Of a DNA stretch of 64,000 bases, positions 54,361-64,000 are shown one piece after another (within the stretch, counting starts at the first letter, position 1; each line of letters begins with the position of its first letter). The stretch is taken from NCBI RefSeq assembly GCF_002811475.1, contig NZ_NPDL01000005.1, forward strand, positions 52,823 to 116,822, given 5' to 3'. This DNA comes from Leptospira hartskeerlii. GTDB taxonomy: Bacteria > Spirochaetota > Leptospiria > Leptospirales > Leptospiraceae. The position numbers and the translations under genes were made by a program. The notes beneath the pieces were generated by a model. It did no database searches. It was not told where the DNA came from and saw only the letters and a list, made by a program, of their open reading frames with translations.

Positions 54361-55065
54361 TTGGAAATTCATACTACAAAACTAGGACATATACTGAAGG
54401 TAACTCCGAAAGGGGTTCTCGATTCTTATTCCGCATTCGATCTCGTACGATTTATCAAAACTCGTTGGGAAGAAGGGGAAAGACTTGTGTTAGTCAATTC
54501 TCGTTCCGTGGAATATATAGAAGAAGATGGGATTTCCGCACTTGTAGAGTTAAAAAACTTCTTCGATAAATTCGGCGGTAATATTGCATTCAGCGATTGG
54601 AATGAAGAAGGTTTACTTGTTTTAGGATTGTTCGGTTTGAATAAGAACCCGAACTTTTTTAAAAATGAAAAAGACGCAGAAGTTTGGCTTTCTTCTTTAA
54701 AAATTGAGGATAGAAGGACGAGATCCGAAAAGTCGGAAAGTATTTCTTCTCTAAGACAAACTAAGCCAATCCAGTTTTATTCAAGTCCTTCTTCCAGTCT
54801 TAGCAAGTCGGACGTATATGTTCCTGAGATCAGTACTGTTCCAATCCATGGAAAAGAGCCGGCGGAGAAGACTAAAATCGGTAAGGATCTGGACCATTCC
54901 TTAGAGCAGGCGCGAAACTTCCAAGAAAGGGTCTTGTATTGCGAGTCTTGTAGAGCAAGACTTAGGATCAAGAGTCTTGGCCGTCACCAATGTCCTAATT
55001 GCGGAATTCAGTTTGACGTAAGTCGCACCGGTGGAGTTCGATACTTGGAGAAACTATTAGGTTAG
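54361..55065 (+). CDS. STAS domain protein with C-terminal zinc ribbon
   Basis: This 234-aa protein has an N-terminal STAS domain (about 1-110) like anti-sigma factor antagonists, with VNSRSVEYIEEDGISALVEL around the usual phosphorylation loop. A serine-rich linker and a C-terminal zinc ribbon with two CxxC pairs (YCESCRARLR and QCPNCGIQFD) follow. The combination suggests a regulator that binds a protein partner or nucleic acid. The usual phospho-serine is not evident. It follows the sensor-like gene by 6 bases (TTG start). Confidence 0.75.
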   Translation: MEIHTTKLGHILKVTPKGVLDSYSAFDLVRFIKTRWEEGERLVLVNSRSVEYIEEDGISALVELKNFFDKFGGNIAFSDWNEEGLLVLGLFGLNKNPNFFKNEKDAEVWLSSLKIEDRRTRSEKSESISSLRQTKPIQFYSSPSSSLSKSDVYVPEISTVPIHGKEPAEKTKIGKDLDHSLEQARNFQERVLYCESCRARLRIKSLGRHQCPNCGIQFDVSRTGGVRYLEKLLG

Positions 55066-55102
55066 TTTCAGTTCGCCGGAAACACCGACCACGTAGGATC
55101 TC

Positions 55103-56692
55103 TTGTCCCAAGCAGCTAGAAGAAGTTTCGCTCTTTCTTTTTACACCCTCATTTCTAGAATTTTAGGAGTGTTCCGAGACCATTTTATGGCCGTGTCTTT
55201 CGGGACAGGCACAGTGGCCTCCGCATTTTCAGTCGCATATAGATTGCCAAATATGTTCCGGAATTTATTGGCAGAGGGAACTCTTTCCCAATCCTTCATG
55301 CCATTATACTCGGATGCGGAGAAGGAAGGAGTGGACGCTGCTCGAAAAATGAGCGGTGCAGTATTAAGTTTTCTTTTCGTAATCCTACTAAGTTTCGTAG
55401 TAATCGTATTTACATTCTCTCCTTTTGCTTTGCCGATCCTTGTCGGCGGGACCGCAGAATATTCCGGGCTTGTAGTCGAACTTACCTATATTCTGTTTTT
55501 CTTAATCGTTACTGCGAGTCTATCTTCGATCTATATGGCGATCTCCAACGTCAAAAATAGATTTTTTGTTCCTTCTCTTTCTCCTATCATATTGAACCTT
55601 AGTTATCTCACTGTATTTTTGGGAATTTTTCCTTTTGTAGATTGGGAACTTTTAACTAAGGTGAGAGTTCTCTGTTTTGCGATCGTAGGCGGGGGAATTA
55701 TTCAATTGGCTGTCCAAGCCTGGTATGTTTCTAAAAATGGAGAAGGCCCGATATTCTCTTGGAATTATAAACATCCTGCTATTTTAAAAATATTTAAACT
55801 GATGTTGCCGGCCGCAGTTGGAGGCGGTTTTTATCAATTAGGGCTTTTGGTGGATATATTTTTAGCAAACTATGTGCAGAACGCGAATCCAGGTTTAGGC
55901 GCGGTCGTTAGTTTAGATTATGCGCAGAGGTTAGTTCAGCTTCCCACCGGAATTATTGGCGTTGCACTTGCAACCACAACCTTGCCCGCATTACTTTCTT
56001 CCTTAAAGGAAGATAAACATTCCGAAGTTCCTAAGGAAATGTTGGGAGTTTTAGGATTTGCAGCTTTTTTAACTGCGCCAGCCGCTCTAGGGATCGGGAT
56101 TTTGGCGGGTCCTATCTTAGATTCCATTTATTATGGAGGAAGATGGGATCATTTGGCTACGGAGACTACGATTATACCTCTGGTATTTTATTCATTGGCA
56201 GTTCCATTCTATAGTATGAATAAGGTTTTGATCTCTACTTATTATGCATTCCAAGATACTAAAACTCCTTTGAGGGTCCAGGCATTCACTTTTGTTCTGA
56301 ACTTGACCTTGAACTTTTCACTGATATTTTATCTAAAACATTCAGCAATCGCGCTGGCATCCGCAGTTTCTACCGTAGTGACTTGGACTTTGTTATCGAA
56401 TAGTTTAAAAAAACATAGGGTCACTTTTCCTTGGGAAGGTTTTCTTTCTAAAATTGGGAATTTGCTCCTTCCTCTTTTCGCTATGGCTGCATTTTTATTC
56501 TTATACAAGGAGACAGTCCATCCTTGGGCTTTAGGTTTTCTCTCGGAAAAAGGACTAAGTTATGCGAATTCTTCCAGGATCTCGCTTTGCGCGGCTGTCT
56601 TTCCCGGCATGGCAATTTTTTTCCTAATCAGTCTGCTTTTGGGTATAGAAGAGATACGGTTAATAGCTGGAAAAATATTTCGTAAGAAGTAA
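55103..56692 (+). CDS. murJ: Lipid II flippase MurJ
   Basis: This 529-aa protein has about 14 membrane helices of the MOP superfamily. Typical segments are SFALSFYTLISRILGVFRDH, YRLPNMFRNLLAEGTLSQSF and LDYAQRLVQLPTGIIGVALA. MurJ moves the peptidoglycan precursor lipid II across the inner membrane. Start is TTG at 55103. It lies two bases upstream of the small DUF167 gene. Confidence 0.95.
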   Translation: MSQAARRSFALSFYTLISRILGVFRDHFMAVSFGTGTVASAFSVAYRLPNMFRNLLAEGTLSQSFMPLYSDAEKEGVDAARKMSGAVLSFLFVILLSFVVIVFTFSPFALPILVGGTAEYSGLVVELTYILFFLIVTASLSSIYMAISNVKNRFFVPSLSPIILNLSYLTVFLGIFPFVDWELLTKVRVLCFAIVGGGIIQLAVQAWYVSKNGEGPIFSWNYKHPAILKIFKLMLPAAVGGGFYQLGLLVDIFLANYVQNANPGLGAVVSLDYAQRLVQLPTGIIGVALATTTLPALLSSLKEDKHSEVPKEMLGVLGFAAFLTAPAALGIGILAGPILDSIYYGGRWDHLATETTIIPLVFYSLAVPFYSMNKVLISTYYAFQDTKTPLRVQAFTFVLNLTLNFSLIFYLKHSAIALASAVSTVVTWTLLSNSLKKHRVTFPWEGFLSKIGNLLLPLFAMAAFLFLYKETVHPWALGFLSEKGLSYANSSRISLCAAVFPGMAIFFLISLLLGIEEIRLIAGKIFRKK

Positions 56693-56694
56693 TT

Positions 56695-56934
56695 TTGCCC
56701 GGAAGATCCGCGGTGAAAATTCAGGTCAGGGTAAAAGCAAATTCTAAAAAACCGTCCGTAACTAAAGGAGAAGATGGTGTTTGGATCATTGCAGTAAAAG
56801 AACCTGCCACCGAAGGTAAGGCGAATGAAGCTGTTGTCCGGGCAGTTGCGGAAGAACTGGGGCTTGCTCCCTCAAAGGTAAAAATTCTCAGGGGAGAAAA
56901 GAGTAAGTTAAAACTTCTTGAAGTTTATGATTAG
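56695..56934 (+). CDS. DUF167 family protein (YggU-like)
   Basis: This small 79-aa protein matches the DUF167/YggU fold: IQVRVKANSKKPSV, AVKEPATEGKANEAVV and SKVKILRGEKSKLKLL are its conserved parts. Its function is not known. The start is a TTG two bases after murJ, and the end overlaps the following large gene by 8 bases. Confidence 0.93.
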   Translation: MPGRSAVKIQVRVKANSKKPSVTKGEDGVWIIAVKEPATEGKANEAVVRAVAEELGLAPSKVKILRGEKSKLKLLEVYD

Positions 56935-59900
56935 AAATTTTCTGAAAATTTTTTCTCCTAAAATCGGGAATGCCGTTTTATTTTTCCCGATCTTTCTCAT
57001 TTGTCTTTCTTCCGAGATCGGAGCCTCGGATTATTTTGATACTTTAATAGCTGAAAAAAAACCTATATTAGGAAGTGATAAAGAAGATAAATACACTTTC
57101 AGGCTTCCTCCGTTTGCAAGTATAGAGAATTGGGGACCTCATTATTCTTTGAACCTTTTGGTTCTGTATACGTACACTGATTATCCTAAGTTTAAACAAA
57201 CCAGCTTTTTTCCCTTGTTAGATCATGTGTCTGCCAAAGAAAACGAGTCCTTTCGCTCCTATTTATTCCCTCTCTATTACGCGCAACGTATCCAGGGGCC
57301 TCAGTCGGATTCTGGAGTAAACTTTTCCTTATTTCATTATAATTCGTATGAATTAAGGGGAGAAAAATTTTCGGAAAGTTGGGTGTCTTTTCCTTCGTTT
57401 CTTCCTTTGTTCGGTAGAAGTAAAACGATCGAAAGCGGTAAGGAAGAATCGTTCTATTTTGCAGTTCCTTTTTTATACTTTCGGAATCGGGACTTATACG
57501 ATAATTGGAACCATTTCCTAATCTTCCATTGGGGAGAGGACAGAGAGTCTTCTTACGGCTCCATTCTTCCTTTGGTGTATTGGGGTTCCGGTAAAAGAAA
57601 ATTCCATTTTAGCTTTTTCCCGATATTTTTTTATAATACTCTTTATAATTCGTATTCTAATAAAGAGAACTTTCATTTTACTATTTTTCCTCTCTTCTCT
57701 TATAATTCTTGGGATTCCGGAGAAGAAGGGGCATTCTTTACTCCGCTTTTCGGCCGGACTTGGAAGGAAACGCCTCAATTAGGAGGTGGTGGAAAAGATG
57801 AGGAGAAATTTTCCTATTACCTTCTTTTGTTTATCGATCAAAGATATTCGAATGGAGAATTAAAAAAATATAATGCAAATATTCCGATCGTTTTTCATCG
57901 GAATTGGGAGAACGGGGGTAAATCTAATACCAACGTATTGTTACTGAGCGGTTGGAGTTCCAATGAAAAGGGAGAATATGAAAGTTCTTATCTTTTTCCA
58001 TTATTATTCCATAAGAAGAACGAATATTTATATCTATTCCCCGCTTATTTCGATAATGGAACGGAAAAGTTCGGTTTATTACCCGTTCCTTTTTATCATA
58101 AACGTACTGCAACTGAGATTAATTTTTATGCATTAAATTCTTATTATTCTAATGACTGGCAGGGAAACTCTAAATTTTTATTTTTCCCTTTCTATTATCA
58201 TTCATTTAAGCCGAATCAATCTAAAGTAATCACGCCTATTTCCTATTATTCTTTCGATTCCTCTGAAACCACTACTTTGCTTCCTTGGTTTTTATATTAT
58301 AGGAATAAGGAACAAGTTGCTTCTCAAAATTATTGGATCAATACTTATCTTTCTTGGGATGAAAAGGGAGAATTTAAACGAGGGATTTTCTTTCCTTTTT
58401 GGTTTTATAAATCACAGGAATATTTTCATTTTCTGCCTATATGGGCGAAGGGAAATCAAACCGGAAACGAATATACTTGGATCATTCCGTTATTCACTTA
58501 CTGGAATAAGAATAGAACTTGGGTAGGCCCGTTTTATTCCAGAAAGAGCGAGTTAGGAGATCAATTTGAAAGATGGATACTATTTCCTTTCTGGTATTTT
58601 TACAGAGATAGTTGGCAGAATAATAAGTCGGAAAGTTACACTCTTCTTCCGATTTTTCAGTGGAACGATACTTCAGAATATAAAGAACTTATCACTCCAC
58701 TTTCTTATTCGAAAGAATATAAGACCAAGTTTGAGAAATATTCACTGGTCACATTGTATGAGAGATATGATACGGATCAGGAATCTAGAAGAAGGTTCTA
58801 TCCGATCTATTTTTCTAATACTACAAACGAATATTCATATTGGAATGTGCTTGGTTTGACGGGTAGGGGATTCGACAAAGTAGGCGATGCAAAGTATAGT
58901 TACGCGTTCCCATTCTATTTTTATAAACGGGATAGTTTTCGTTTAGTCCTACCTTTTTATTTTAGATTCGGAAAGGATTACGATATTTACACACATTTCG
59001 GGATTTTTCACTATTGGAATCGCTCCCCGGAAAAAGATAATACTTGGATTTGGCCTTTATTATGGTTTTCGAATGTAGATAAGGTCCGTAAAGAGGAATT
59101 CTCCACTTGGTTTCCTTTATATTGGAATTGGAGTAATTCCAGAAGTAAGGGAGATATGTTCCTTCCTCTTTGGTTAAACTATTACGAAGCGGATAAGTCT
59201 TTAGAATTAAAATTGGCTTATTCTTCTTCTAAGACTTTAGGGAGTTTTTCTGGAACCGCCGGAGTTGGGTCTACGGAAAAAGATTATTATCTAGATGCAG
59301 ATGTTTCTTTGTTCTATAGTTTATTTAGCATTTCTACAAGAACCTCGGTAAATAAAGAAGAATTACAATTTTGGAAAGAAAATCACCCGAGTGAATCTGT
59401 TACGGCTAATTCGGCGGTTGAGAATATTTTTGTAAAAAATACTCCGGAAGAAAAAGAAGGTTTAGGTCAATACAACCGATTAACAAGAGAGAAGGTCCGT
59501 TCTTTCTGGGGCGTCAGTGCTCTTTTCGGAATTTTTAGTTATGAAAGAGGTGACGATCGACGACATTTTAGACTTCTCCCTTTGAGCTGGTTCTCTTGGT
59601 CGGAAAAAACATCGGATAAAGTATATGCTGCTCCTCTATTTTTTTGGAGTAAAATTGGAGATGAATCTTATTTTGTTCTATTTCCTTTTTACGGCAGGCA
59701 AGAACAGAAAGAAAATTTCCAAGAATCTTATCTGCTATTCGGTTTCTTGAGAGGAAAGCAGGGAGAAGTCAGGGATTATTCCGTTTTATGGCCTATCACT
59801 AGATTATATTTTTCTTCTGATGCTTGGGGATTTAGGATCTTTCCTTTGGTTGCACATGATCAGTCTAAAGATTTTTCTAGAACTATTTCTCCATTCTATT

Positions 59901-61891
59901 ATAGAAAAAGAATACTAGAAGGGAATATCACGAGCAGATCCTTTCATACTTTGCTTCTTCCTTTTTATCATTCCGGATCGGAATTAAACCAGGCTGGAGA
60001 TATATTCCAAGAAAACTCTTATAGTCTATTTATACCTTTGTATCTAAGTTTAGGATCCAGAAGTTATACTTCTGCAGGAGAATCCTCAGAGTCTAATTTT
60101 TATACATTATTATCTTATTATTCCAGTAAAAAGGAAATGAACGGAGCAGAATCGAGCACCTTATTGACTCCATTCTATTATTCTAATAGATCAAGAGGAG
60201 CGGGTGAGGCTCTTGAACAAACTACTAAAACGGATTTTTTACTAATCCCAGGTTTTTATTGGAAAAGGAGTCCTGCAGAGAGTAAGTTCTTTTTACTCGG
60301 TTATTATCGCGAATCTTCTCCATCTGTTTCGAGTGGAAATTTTCTTGGAATCGTTTCGTCCTCGAAGGAGAAAAAAGGAGAGAGAATTTCGAGTTCCTTC
60401 CATATATTTCCTTTTTATTTTTCCGGCTCTGAGGAGGAAGGAGAGAAGACGATCGAAAGTTATACTACTGTTCCTATTCTTTATTACGGTTATAAAAAAG
60501 GAAAAGGTTCCGGATGGAATGTATTAGGATTTCTGAGCGGCTCAGGTTCCGACCAGGAAAATTCTTTCGCAATTTATCCTTTCTACTCCAATACCGAGAG
60601 AAATATTCCGAATGTTTTGAAGGAAAGGATCACCTGGGGACTTTTGTATTATTCGGATAGGACTGAATTCCAAGCAGGAAATTGGAACTCCTTCAACGCC
60701 AATCCGTTCGGAATTTTTTCCTCTTCTGGAAGTAAAACCTTGGAAACAAGTTCTTCCTTTTATTTTGTTCCGATTCCTCTTTTATATACTTATTCAGAAA
60801 AACAAAACTTGGAAAATAAAGAATACTTCAAGAGGGATGTTACCTTTTTGAAATTGATCGATTATTCCAAATACGAATCCATCTCCGCTAAAGAGGGTAG
60901 CCAGGATAAGGTAGTAGATCAGTGGAGAGACTTTAATGCATTCTTCATTTTTTCAAATACATTGCATACAACTAAGGATCTAAAAAAAGAAGAAACGATT
61001 AGTTCGTATTTCAGATCTTATCTTTTTCCTATATATAGATTTGAGTCTGAAAACGATCCGTTTAAGAAGGAAAAACACTTAAACTTTTTGTTAATTACGG
61101 ATTATAAATCCGGAAATACCGGTTTGGAAAGGATAGTGATCGGTCCCGCTTTTTATTTGGATAATTCGGAACGTACTGCTTATGGCCTCGCTCCTCTTGC
61201 ATTCTATAGGAAAAGTAAAGAGTCTAGATTCTGGTTTGCATTCGGCTTTTATAGCTATAAAGATAATGATTGGGATCGTTGGGGTCTTGCAGGAATTTTT
61301 GATACAAATTTCGAGAATTATCAAAAGAGGAGAAATCTGAACTTCTTCTTAGGCTTGATCCATACTGAATTAGAAGAACAAAGAACTAGAATTGCAGTCT
61401 TGGGCGGCCTACTCGCGGGACTGGAAAGGCGCCCCGATTATTCCGATACAAATTTCCTTTGGTTACGTTGGAAGACCGTTCCGGGAGAAACTCTGGCGAA
61501 TTTCCTTCCGGTCTATTATTATCATTCAGATACAGACGGCACCGCTTCTTTGATCCCGCCTGTATTAGGATATTTCTCCTCCGAAAAAGACGGAAGGTTT
61601 GATATGCTTGGTCTTGGATTATTGTATTATAGAAATCAAAAAATTTCTAAAGAGGAAGATCTGATGCTTGTAGGCCCTGGATTATTCTACTATAGACAAT
61701 ATGGGAATAATATGAACGGCTTGCACGCTATGGGAATTTTGGCAATTCCTGGAATGGGAGGCCTTCTTTGGGATTGGGAATATGAAACCAAGACCAAATA
61801 CAGTAAATACTCTATTCTAAATTTATTATATAGTCACACGATCACTAAGGATGGGAATGAGATAGATAGGGTATTTGGCATCAAGTTATAA
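56927..61891 (+). CDS. Giant exported aromatic-repeat protein, 1654 aa (LA_1737-like)
   Basis: I take the ATG at 56927. A signal-peptide-like N-terminus (LFFPIFLICLSSEIGA) precedes about 1600 residues built of degenerate repeats around the core [LF]FP[LFI][FY][YW] followed by a few charged residues. Examples are YLFPLYYAQR, FFPIFFYNT, LFPFWYFYRD, FYPIYFSNT and AFPFYFYKRD. The repeats are extremely rich in Phe, Tyr, Trp, Ser and Lys and nearly free of cysteine, with many beta-strand-like stretches. There is no transmembrane helix. It resembles a protein family I recall only from Leptospira (LA_1737). A cell-surface or outer-membrane location is an inference; function unknown. It overlaps DUF167 by 8 bases and ends at a terminator. 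Confidence 0.7.
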   Translation: MIRNFLKIFSPKIGNAVLFFPIFLICLSSEIGASDYFDTLIAEKKPILGSDKEDKYTFRLPPFASIENWGPHYSLNLLVLYTYTDYPKFKQTSFFPLLDHVSAKENESFRSYLFPLYYAQRIQGPQSDSGVNFSLFHYNSYELRGEKFSESWVSFPSFLPLFGRSKTIESGKEESFYFAVPFLYFRNRDLYDNWNHFLIFHWGEDRESSYGSILPLVYWGSGKRKFHFSFFPIFFYNTLYNSYSNKENFHFTIFPLFSYNSWDSGEEGAFFTPLFGRTWKETPQLGGGGKDEEKFSYYLLLFIDQRYSNGELKKYNANIPIVFHRNWENGGKSNTNVLLLSGWSSNEKGEYESSYLFPLLFHKKNEYLYLFPAYFDNGTEKFGLLPVPFYHKRTATEINFYALNSYYSNDWQGNSKFLFFPFYYHSFKPNQSKVITPISYYSFDSSETTTLLPWFLYYRNKEQVASQNYWINTYLSWDEKGEFKRGIFFPFWFYKSQEYFHFLPIWAKGNQTGNEYTWIIPLFTYWNKNRTWVGPFYSRKSELGDQFERWILFPFWYFYRDSWQNNKSESYTLLPIFQWNDTSEYKELITPLSYSKEYKTKFEKYSLVTLYERYDTDQESRRRFYPIYFSNTTNEYSYWNVLGLTGRGFDKVGDAKYSYAFPFYFYKRDSFRLVLPFYFRFGKDYDIYTHFGIFHYWNRSPEKDNTWIWPLLWFSNVDKVRKEEFSTWFPLYWNWSNSRSKGDMFLPLWLNYYEADKSLELKLAYSSSKTLGSFSGTAGVGSTEKDYYLDADVSLFYSLFSISTRTSVNKEELQFWKENHPSESVTANSAVENIFVKNTPEEKEGLGQYNRLTREKVRSFWGVSALFGIFSYERGDDRRHFRLLPLSWFSWSEKTSDKVYAAPLFFWSKIGDESYFVLFPFYGRQEQKENFQESYLLFGFLRGKQGEVRDYSVLWPITRLYFSSDAWGFRIFPLVAHDQSKDFSRTISPFYYRKRILEGNITSRSFHTLLLPFYHSGSELNQAGDIFQENSYSLFIPLYLSLGSRSYTSAGESSESNFYTLLSYYSSKKEMNGAESSTLLTPFYYSNRSRGAGEALEQTTKTDFLLIPGFYWKRSPAESKFFLLGYYRESSPSVSSGNFLGIVSSSKEKKGERISSSFHIFPFYFSGSEEEGEKTIESYTTVPILYYGYKKGKGSGWNVLGFLSGSGSDQENSFAIYPFYSNTERNIPNVLKERITWGLLYYSDRTEFQAGNWNSFNANPFGIFSSSGSKTLETSSSFYFVPIPLLYTYSEKQNLENKEYFKRDVTFLKLIDYSKYESISAKEGSQDKVVDQWRDFNAFFIFSNTLHTTKDLKKEETISSYFRSYLFPIYRFESENDPFKKEKHLNFLLITDYKSGNTGLERIVIGPAFYLDNSERTAYGLAPLAFYRKSKESRFWFAFGFYSYKDNDWDRWGLAGIFDTNFENYQKRRNLNFFLGLIHTELEEQRTRIAVLGGLLAGLERRPDYSDTNFLWLRWKTVPGETLANFLPVYYYHSDTDGTASLIPPVLGYFSSEKDGRFDMLGLGLLYYRNQKISKEEDLMLVGPGLFYYRQYGNNMNGLHAMGILAIPGMGGLLWDWEYETKTKYSKYSILNLLYSHTITKDGNEIDRVFGIKL

Positions 61892-61892
61892 A

Positions 61893-61920
61893 AAAAGCCG
61901 AGGATTTCTCCCCGGCTTTT
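61893..61920. terminator. Bidirectional terminator between the giant gene and groEL
   Basis: AAAAGCCG pairs with CGGCTTTT around a 12-base loop that can pair a little further (AGG / CCC). It lies 2 bases after the stop of the giant gene and 26 bases after groEL on the minus strand. Confidence 0.85.
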
Positions 61921-61946
61921 GACTTTTCCGAAAGGAAGAGCTGGCA

Positions 61947-63602
<1,656 letters not shown>

Positions 63603-63605
63603 CTA

Positions 63606-63893
63606 TTACTTTTTCACGATGGCAAGAATATCGCTTTCGCGAATGATTAAGTATTCTTTACCTTCGGATTTAATTTCAGTTCCGGAATATTTGCCGTACA
63701 GAACGACATCACCAGCTTTAACTTCTAGTGGTATAAGCTTTCCGTCTTCATAACGTCCGCTTCCTACCTCTACAACTTTTCCTTCTTGCGGTTTTTCTTT
63801 AGCCGTATCAGGAACGAAGATGCTGCCGATTTTTTCTTCGGCGTCTTGTTTAGGTTCAACCAGAACACGGTCGCCCAGTGGTTTAATCGCCAT
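63606..63893 (-). CDS. groS: Co-chaperonin GroES
   Basis: This 95-aa cap of the GroEL chamber has [19 protein letters not shown] and [19 protein letters not shown], with the mobile loop around residues 20-33 ([10 protein letters not shown]). It starts with ATG 9 bases after GGAG. It is first in the groES-groEL operon on the minus strand. Confidence 0.98.
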   Translation of the reverse strand: MAIKPLGDRVLVEPKQDAEEKIGSIFVPDTAKEKPQEGKVVEVGSGRYEDGKLIPLEVKAGDVVLYGKYSGTEIKSEGKEYLIIRESDILAIVKK

Positions 63894-63914
63894 GACTTTC
63901 TCCTTTCAGTCTCT

Positions 63915-63941
63915 TTAGCACTTGTAATAAATGAGTGCTTG
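63915..63941. promoter_or_regulatory. CIRCE operator of groES-groEL
   Basis: TTAGCACTT, 9 bases, then GAGTGCTTG: two changes at the outer end of the second arm and one in the first compared with the consensus. It lies 22 bases before the groES ATG. HrcA should bind here. Confidence 0.9.
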
Positions 63942-64000
63942 AATATAAATTCCAGGAAATCCGAAAGACGGGTAGGCGGTCAAGCACTTTGAGCTTAAGA

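Noticed and set aside
63975..64000. Possible fourth CIRCE half-site at the right edge
   Set aside because: Only a CAAGCACTT string is present; no second arm at the correct spacing is visible before the window ends.

Overview
The window reads as chromosomal DNA from a spirochaete of the genus Leptospira. The evidence is the conserved order gap-pgk-tpiA-secG, the many TTG starts, the DUF1577/PilZ-type protein, the CIRCE-controlled heat-shock genes, the lipoprotein signals with relaxed lipoboxes, and a giant aromatic-repeat protein of a kind I associate only with leptospires. By eye the GC content is around 40 %, higher than I would expect for L. interrogans. An intermediate or environmental clade is therefore more likely, but the species was not determined. 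No phage, IS element, CRISPR array, rRNA or tRNA gene was found, and almost all of the DNA is coding.

Layout. Positions 1-9.1 kb hold the tail of a GGDEF protein, a lipoprotein with two retropepsin-like halves, mnmA, an ATP-grasp/FMN-dehydrogenase fusion, a PilZ/DUF1577 protein behind a structured leader, an RluA pseudouridine synthase and an NhaC antiporter. Positions 9.2-13.3 kb form a compact copper/redox operon: a cupredoxin-beta-helix lipoprotein, a small membrane protein, a two-domain multicopper oxidase and a SCO1 protein. Positions 13.3-18.5 kb hold a DUF486 protein, two Hsp20 genes behind two CIRCE operators, purU, an SLC13 permease and a CapA-like lipoprotein. A VapBC-type toxin-antitoxin pair (18.5-19.1 kb) precedes the core block rpsF-ssb-rpsR-rplI-dnaB-aspS-phoH-pgpH-ybeY-recO-argS-cinA (19.4-32 kb).

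Positions 33.2-40.2 kb run on the minus strand: a kinase/response-regulator pair, a secreted protein, secG, the glycolytic genes tpiA, pgk and gap, and a signal-peptidase-like protein that lacks both catalytic residues. Positions 40.3-47.6 kb run on the plus strand: a polytopic membrane protein, a gamma carbonic anhydrase, a protein resembling archaeal type II GAPDH, cysK, an MpaB-like oxygenase and topA. Positions 47.6-53.3 kb hold an ABC ATPase, an HDOD signalling protein, small hypothetical genes, panD, a Panacea/SocA-like protein and lipB. Positions 53.4-61.9 kb hold a membrane sensor-like protein, a STAS/zinc-ribbon protein, murJ, a DUF167 protein and the 1654-residue repeat protein. The window ends with groES-groEL on the minus strand behind a third CIRCE site.

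The genes are tightly packed, with many 4- to 26-base overlaps that suggest translational coupling. The most unusual items are the type II GAPDH-like protein, the catalytically degenerate signal peptidase homologue, the copper operon with a duplicated membrane module, the ArgRS without a HIGH motif, a phoH gene that seems to start at a non-canonical codon, and the giant repeat protein. All functions are inferred from sequence motifs read by eye; no database search was run.
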